In this document: positions 41,750-45,838 of the stretch, piece by piece
Position numbering within the stretch: the first letter of the stretch is position 1
Layout of the letters: each line of letters opens with the position of its first letter
Assembly: GCA_045593905.1 (NCBI GenBank)
Contig: JAZNXL010000063.1
Coordinates: 1-45,838, forward strand
Direction of reading: 5' to 3'
DNA: 45,838 bases
Origin: RGIG9041 sp045593905
GTDB taxonomy: Bacteria; Bacillota; Clostridia; Oscillospirales; QAKW01
The notes under the pieces: model-generated
The model's input: the letters and a program-made list of their open reading frames with translations, nothing else
Told to the model about the DNA's origin: nothing
The model's database searches: none
Position numbers and translations under genes: made by a program

Positions 41750-43030
41750 ATGAAAAAATTACGCATTTTTGCTTGTCTTGTTTGCATTTTGCTTACGCTT
41801 TCGTCGTGTAGAATTTCAAACTTTGATACCGACGCGCTTTTAACACCGCCGCAAATGAACGCCGCAAACCAACAAATACAAAAAGCTCTTGCAGCTGCCG
41901 TTGGCGCCGATTACGAGCTTGTGTATCCCAAAAGCGGTGTTTACCAAAACGCAATCATTTCGGTTGATGTAAACGGCAACGGCGTAAACGAGGCAATTTG
42001 CTTTTATACCGCGGGCAACGAAAAAAAAGTAAGCTTTACCGTGCTTGAAAACACCAAAAATGGTTGGGCGGCAAAGAGTATGACCGGTTCACAGTCTGAA
42101 TCGGTTGATTTTGTTGACTTTTTTGACTATAACGGTGACGGCGCAAAAGAGCTTGTTGTAGGCTGGCAATACCTTATGGGCGATGAAAAAGCACTCGAGG
42201 TTTTTGCATATAACAACTCAAACATAAGCAGTGTGTTCACAGGTCTTTACAGCAACTGCACCGTATTTGAAAGCGCGCTTGTGTTAATATCTCGTAATAC
42301 AACGGGTAAAACCGCAACCGCATCAATAATCGGTCAAAAGGGCAAAGAACTCGATATTGTCGGTACCGCCTCGCTTAACAGTTCAATTACATCAATCGTT
42401 GGTGTCCAAAGCTCAAGGATAAACGATTTATACGCAATATTTATCGATGAGCAACTCGAAAACCAGCTTTATTCAACCGAGGTTTTAACAGTAAACCCAA
42501 GCCTTGAGCTTACAAACATCTCGTCAAAGATTACAACACTTACAACAAGAAAAAGCCCTGTAAGGTGTATGGATATTGATAAAAACGGCATAATCGACCT
42601 GCCTGTTGAAAAAGCGTTTTCTTCATATTCCATATCTGATAAAACCGAAAACCTTTATTACTTTGAATGGTACGGAATCGGTCAAAACGGCGAGCTTTCA
42701 AACCTGTTTAACGCATACGTCGGTTCAAGCGAGCAGTTTATTATTAAGCTTGATAAAAAATGGCAAGATAGCATAACTGTTAAAAAAGATGGCGTAAACG
42801 ACCGCGAAATTCACTTTTTTATGCTTGGCGATGAGGGTGATATACCAATGTTCTCGTTCAGAATATTCTCGCAACAGGAGTTTTCTGACGAGGTACGCGC
42901 ACTCGGTTGGCTGCAAATTGCAGTTGAAAATGAAAACGTGTTTGCATTCAAGCCTGAGGCATCAGATGTTCCTAAAAGCTTTTTGGTTGACTTTGAAAAA
43001 TTCACACAGATTTTTATGCTGTTATCATAA
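41750..43030 (+). CDS. Lipoprotein with Asp/Asn-rich repeat motifs, unknown function
   Basis: No domain is recognised with confidence. A lipoprotein signal peptide ends in LSSC (Cys20). The mature protein carries three DxNxNG/DxDxNG-like motifs: DVNGNGVNE (73-81), DYNGDGAKE (126-134) and DIDKNGIID (275-283). These resemble calcium-binding loops of VCBS/FG-GAP or EF-hand-like repeats, consistent with a beta-propeller-like outer domain. Length 426 residues. It starts 4 bp after the preceding gene and ends 11 bp before the response regulator, so an accessory role for the sensor is a reasonable inference. Confidence 0.75.
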   Translation: MKKLRIFACLVCILLTLSSCRISNFDTDALLTPPQMNAANQQIQKALAAAVGADYELVYPKSGVYQNAIISVDVNGNGVNEAICFYTAGNEKKVSFTVLENTKNGWAAKSMTGSQSESVDFVDFFDYNGDGAKELVVGWQYLMGDEKALEVFAYNNSNISSVFTGLYSNCTVFESALVLISRNTTGKTATASIIGQKGKELDIVGTASLNSSITSIVGVQSSRINDLYAIFIDEQLENQLYSTEVLTVNPSLELTNISSKITTLTTRKSPVRCMDIDKNGIIDLPVEKAFSSYSISDKTENLYYFEWYGIGQNGELSNLFNAYVGSSEQFIIKLDKKWQDSITVKKDGVNDREIHFFMLGDEGDIPMFSFRIFSQQEFSDEVRALGWLQIAVENENVFAFKPEASDVPKSFLVDFEKFTQIFMLLS

Positions 43031-43041
43031 GGAGTTAAATA

Positions 43042-43746
43042 ATGAAAAAAGTACTTGTACTCGAAGACGAAAAATCAATTCGCGACTTTGTTGTTTTAAA
43101 CTTAAGCCGTGCGGGTTACGATGTTATTGAAGCAGGTACAGGCGAAGACGCGCTTGAGCTTTATGACAAAAACCCCGATACCGATATTGCGGTTTTAGAC
43201 GTTATGCTCCCCGGTATTGACGGCTTTGAGGTGTGCAAAAAAATACGCGCATCTAACCAAAAAATCGGTATTATAATGCTTACTGCAAAGGTGCAAGAAA
43301 ACGACAAGGTTACAGGCCTTATGAACGGCGCCGACGACTACGTTGCAAAGCCGTTTTCACCGCTTGAGCTTATTGTTCGTGTTGACAGCCTTTACCGCCG
43401 TGTGCAAATGATGAAGGGCGAGAGCCAGAGCGCACCGTCGGGTGAGCTTGTATACGGTCCGTTCTGCCTTAACACCAAAAGCCGTAAGCTTACCAAGAAC
43501 GGCAAAAAGATTGAACTCACACAGGTTGAGTATCAGCTTATAAAACTGTTTATTGAAAACACAGGCGATGCCTTTTCGCGTGAAGAAATATTTAAAAACG
43601 TGTGGGGCGAGAGCTTTGCAGGCGATAAGCACAAAATTGTTGACGTTAACATCCGCCGCCTGCGTTTAAAGATTGAAGACAACGCATCGGAGCCCGAGTA
43701 TATCCAGACCGTTTGGGGCTATGGCTACAGATGGGGTAACGAATAA
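43042..43746 (+). CDS. OmpR/PhoB-family response regulator
   Basis: Receiver domain (residues 1-115) with the acidic pair Glu8/Asp9, phospho-acceptor Asp53 in VLDVMLPG and the conserved Lys in MLTAK, followed by a winged-helix DNA-binding domain (about 135-234) ending VWGYGYRW. Length 234. It starts with SD AAGGAG and its stop lies 3 bp before the histidine kinase start. The target genes cannot be told from this window. Confidence 0.95.
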   Translation: MKKVLVLEDEKSIRDFVVLNLSRAGYDVIEAGTGEDALELYDKNPDTDIAVLDVMLPGIDGFEVCKKIRASNQKIGIIMLTAKVQENDKVTGLMNGADDYVAKPFSPLELIVRVDSLYRRVQMMKGESQSAPSGELVYGPFCLNTKSRKLTKNGKKIELTQVEYQLIKLFIENTGDAFSREEIFKNVWGESFAGDKHKIVDVNIRRLRLKIEDNASEPEYIQTVWGYGYRWGNE

Positions 43747-43749
43747 TAA

Positions 43750-45207
43750 ATGAACCTTAAAAAAATAAAAAATTTAATAACCGACTTTAAGTATAAATAC
43801 CTGTCGGGTATTACAACGCGCTGGGTGCTTAACGTGTTTGCACCGGTTGTTGCGGTAGCACTTTTTTCGTGTGTTATTTTGTCGGTGTTTATAACCAACT
43901 TTTATAACGCCAACGCAAAACGCGCGCTTGCAACCGAAGCCGAAAGCGCCGCCAAGTACTTTGATACCTTTGTTTATCCGCAGTACCGCGATTTTACAAC
44001 AAGCGCAAAGCTACTTGCCTCTGACTTTGAAAAACGCGATATTATGGAGATGCAAATTTCAAATCTTTCGGGTAAAAACGTTTTCTCGTCAACCGGCTTT
44101 GCGGTAGGCGAGCTTGTACTGTCGCCCGATGTTATTGAGGCAAGGGGCGGTAAAACAACCTACTGGGACGGCTACCCCGAAACCACCGACCAACACATTT
44201 TGTCGGTATCGGTGCCTATTCATAACACCGACGGTAAGGTCTGCGGCACTATACGTATGATTTCGTCACTTGACAATATCGAAGACTTTTTACACAATGT
44301 GTACTTTATAATCGGGCTTATCGGCTTTTTTATAATCGCGCTTACCGCCTTTACAGGTCTTTATTTTATAAAATCAATTGTTATTCCTGTAAACCAGATT
44401 AATAACGTGGCTCTTGAAATTGCCAACGGCAATATGACCGACCGTATTAAAAAATACACCGCAAACGACGAAATCGGTCAGCTTTGTAAAAATATAAACC
44501 ATATGGCTGACGAGCTACAAGACTCGCAAAAGGTTAAAAACGACTTTATCTCGCAAATCTCGCACGAACTCCGTACCCCTATTACCGCAATTCGCGGCTG
44601 GAGTGAAACAATGATGGCTGACCAAACACTCGACGAGCTTTCAAAACGAGGTGTTACCATTATTAATAGCGAGACCGAGCGCCTTTCAAAAATGGTTGAA
44701 GAAATGCTTGATATGTCGCGTATTCAAAGCGGTCGCCTTACCATTTCGCCCGCGCCCATTGATATTATTGCAGAGCTTGAGGACGCCGTGTTTATGATGA
44801 GCGAGCGTGCCAAGGGCGAAAAGATTAATATTGAATATAACCTTAACGTTTTAGAGTGCACAGTAAACGGCGACAAAGACCGCTTAAAGCAGGTGTTCTT
44901 TAACGTTATGGATAACGCAATAAAGCATTCACAACCCGACTCGGTAATAAACGTTACTACCGAGCTTGCAGGCGATACAATCAAGCTTATATTTGAAGAT
45001 TTTGGCGCAGGTATTGCAAAACAAGACCTGCCGTATATTAAAGAAATGTTTTATAAAGGCTCGTCGCAAAAGCGCGGCTCGGGTATTGGACTTGGTGTGT
45101 CAGACGAGATTATGCGTTTGCACAAAGGCGCGCTCGATATCGAAAGCGAACTCGGTGTCGGCACCACCGTTACAGTTTCGCTGCCTGTTTTAGAGGAGGA
45201 GCAATAA
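43750..45207 (+). CDS. Membrane sensor histidine kinase
   Basis: Partner of the preceding regulator. Two membrane segments (about residues 30-52 and 180-203) frame an extracytoplasmic sensor domain; a HAMP domain (about 205-260) follows. The phospho-acceptor His272 is in FISQISHELRTPI, and the ATPase has DNAIKHS, FEDFGAGI and GSGIGLGV motifs. Length 485. Its stop overlaps the PAP2 gene start by one base. Confidence 0.94.
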   Translation: MNLKKIKNLITDFKYKYLSGITTRWVLNVFAPVVAVALFSCVILSVFITNFYNANAKRALATEAESAAKYFDTFVYPQYRDFTTSAKLLASDFEKRDIMEMQISNLSGKNVFSSTGFAVGELVLSPDVIEARGGKTTYWDGYPETTDQHILSVSVPIHNTDGKVCGTIRMISSLDNIEDFLHNVYFIIGLIGFFIIALTAFTGLYFIKSIVIPVNQINNVALEIANGNMTDRIKKYTANDEIGQLCKNINHMADELQDSQKVKNDFISQISHELRTPITAIRGWSETMMADQTLDELSKRGVTIINSETERLSKMVEEMLDMSRIQSGRLTISPAPIDIIAELEDAVFMMSERAKGEKINIEYNLNVLECTVNGDKDRLKQVFFNVMDNAIKHSQPDSVINVTTELAGDTIKLIFEDFGAGIAKQDLPYIKEMFYKGSSQKRGSGIGLGVSDEIMRLHKGALDIESELGVGTTVTVSLPVLEEEQ

Positions 45208-45752
45208 TGATAACCCAAATTGACTTTAAAATTTTAGACGCTATTCAAAAAATAGCAAACCCTGTGCTCGATTGGTTTTTTGTGTTTGTTACAAAGCTCG
45301 GCGACGAGGGGTATGTGTGGATAGCGATTGCTGTTATAATGCTGTTTTTTAAAAAGACACGCAAATGCGGTATAATGCTCGGCATCGCGCTTGTACTCGG
45401 ACTGTTCGTAGGTAACTTGGGGCTTAAAAACCTTATCGCACGCCCTCGCCCCTACGTTCAAAAACCCGAAATGCTCTCGCAGCTTTTAATACCGCCGCTT
45501 TCAAGCTATTCTTGTCCGTCAGGACACACAATGTCGTCGTTTGAGTGCGCAACAGTAATTTTCCTTTTCAACAAAAAGTGGGGTATCGGCGCTATAATAC
45601 TTGCATCGCTCATTGCGTTTTCAAGAAACTACCTCTACGTTCACTTTTTAACCGACGTACTGCTCGGCGCTGTAATCGGCATAGCAATAGGCGTTATAGC
45701 CTACTACGGCTACTTAAAAATCGAAAAAGCAATAATAAAAAAGAGGTCATAA
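45207..45752 (+). CDS. PAP2-family membrane phosphatase
   Basis: Membrane acid phosphatase of the PAP2 type, candidates being undecaprenyl-pyrophosphate or lipid phosphate phosphatases. The three motifs are complete: KNLIARPRP, PSGH in CPSGHTMSS, and SRNYLYVHFLTD (SR-x5-H-x3-D). Five or six hydrophobic segments are seen. Length 181. It is coupled to the kinase gene (TAATG) and its stop lies in the loop of the terminator. Confidence 0.9.
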   Translation: MITQIDFKILDAIQKIANPVLDWFFVFVTKLGDEGYVWIAIAVIMLFFKKTRKCGIMLGIALVLGLFVGNLGLKNLIARPRPYVQKPEMLSQLLIPPLSSYSCPSGHTMSSFECATVIFLFNKKWGIGAIILASLIAFSRNYLYVHFLTDVLLGAVIGIAIGVIAYYGYLKIEKAIIKKRS

Positions 45753-45767
45753 GACCTCTTTTTTAAA
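45738..45767 (+). terminator. Terminator of the kinase/PAP2 operon
   Basis: Stem AAAGAGGTC/GACCTCTTT with ATAA loop (45740-45761), then TTT. The loop contains the PAP2 stop codon (TAA at 45750-45752). Confidence 0.88.
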
Positions 45768-45827
45768 TATTTTTAAAATTTTTTGTCACAAATCGGTATA
45801 CTCGTTTGTTTATATATAGGGGAAGAT

Positions 45828-45838
45828 ATGATAGCAAT
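45828..45838 (+). CDS. Possible start of the next gene (truncated)
   Basis: An AGGGGAAG ribosome binding site (45819-45826) is followed by ATG ATA GCA, then the window ends. Only three codons are visible, so no function can be assigned. Confidence 0.35.

Noticed and set aside
1..45838. IS elements, prophage genes, CRISPR arrays, toxin-antitoxin pairs, tRNA or rRNA genes
   Set aside because: None seen: no transposase, integrase or Cas-like product, no regularly spaced direct repeats, and no tRNA-like cloverleaf was recognised on reading the gaps.

Overview
This window is a stretch of core chromosome from an anaerobic Firmicute, most likely a gut clostridium of the Oscillospirales/Ruminococcaceae type. 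The basis is gene order (nusG-rplK-rplA-rplJ-rplL, lepB-rbgA-rnhB-yraN, tig-clpP-clpX), Gram-positive RNA regulators (L10 leader, T-box), strong AGGAGG-type ribosome binding sites, frequent GTG/TTG starts and A/T-rich sigma-A promoters. The species cannot be named from the sequence. No IS element, prophage, CRISPR array, rRNA or tRNA gene was seen. Coding density is very high.

Layout. 1-2.6 kb: end of nusG, then the L11/L1 and L10/L7-L12 ribosomal protein genes, each pair preceded by a structured leader. 2.6-6.5 kb: signal peptidase I, RbgA GTPase, RNase HII, YraN and threonine synthase. 6.5-7.5 kb: a small Cys-rich DUF1540 gene on the minus strand and a metallophosphoesterase. 7.5-10.7 kb: trigger factor, ClpP and ClpX. 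10.7-13.8 kb: two tandem Gfo/Idh/MocA (GH109-like) paralogues and a pyrophosphatase. 13.8-16.2 kb: a copper-type P-ATPase with a CopZ-like domain fused at its C-terminus. 16.2-19.0 kb (minus): a three-gene ABC importer. 19.2-32.8 kb (plus): ilvE, a Leu-type T-box, then ilvA-ridA-leuACDB-ilvBNCD and a DUF815 ATPase. 32.8-36.7 kb (minus): aminotransferase, acyl-CoA/AMP ligase and a membrane-anchored alpha/beta hydrolase. 36.7-40.4 kb (minus): an FGGY (rhamnulokinase-like) kinase, lysA and dapA. 40.5-45.8 kb (plus): a Met-gamma-lyase-family protein, a lipoprotein, an OmpR/EnvZ-type two-component pair and a PAP2 phosphatase.

How the genes work together. The 19-32 kb block holds the enzymes for Ile, Val and Leu synthesis from threonine and pyruvate. 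RidA sits next to the enamine-producing IlvA. The main operon is under a tRNA-Leu-sensing T-box. ilvE and the divergent ABC importer have matching promoters, each with the same 18-bp palindrome between -35 and -10, and a third copy lies in the importer's 5' UTR. This points to a shared repressor linking uptake and transamination.

Observations most worth a second look: (1) the three-site palindromic operator between the ABC importer and ilvE; (2) the in-frame CopA-CopZ fusion that keeps an internal ribosome binding site and ATG; (3) a ketol-acid reductoisomerase lacking the usual NADPH-binding Arg; (4) the lipoprotein/two-component/PAP2 operon; (5) the tandem GH109-like pair; (6) the aminotransferase/ligase/hydrolase operon.
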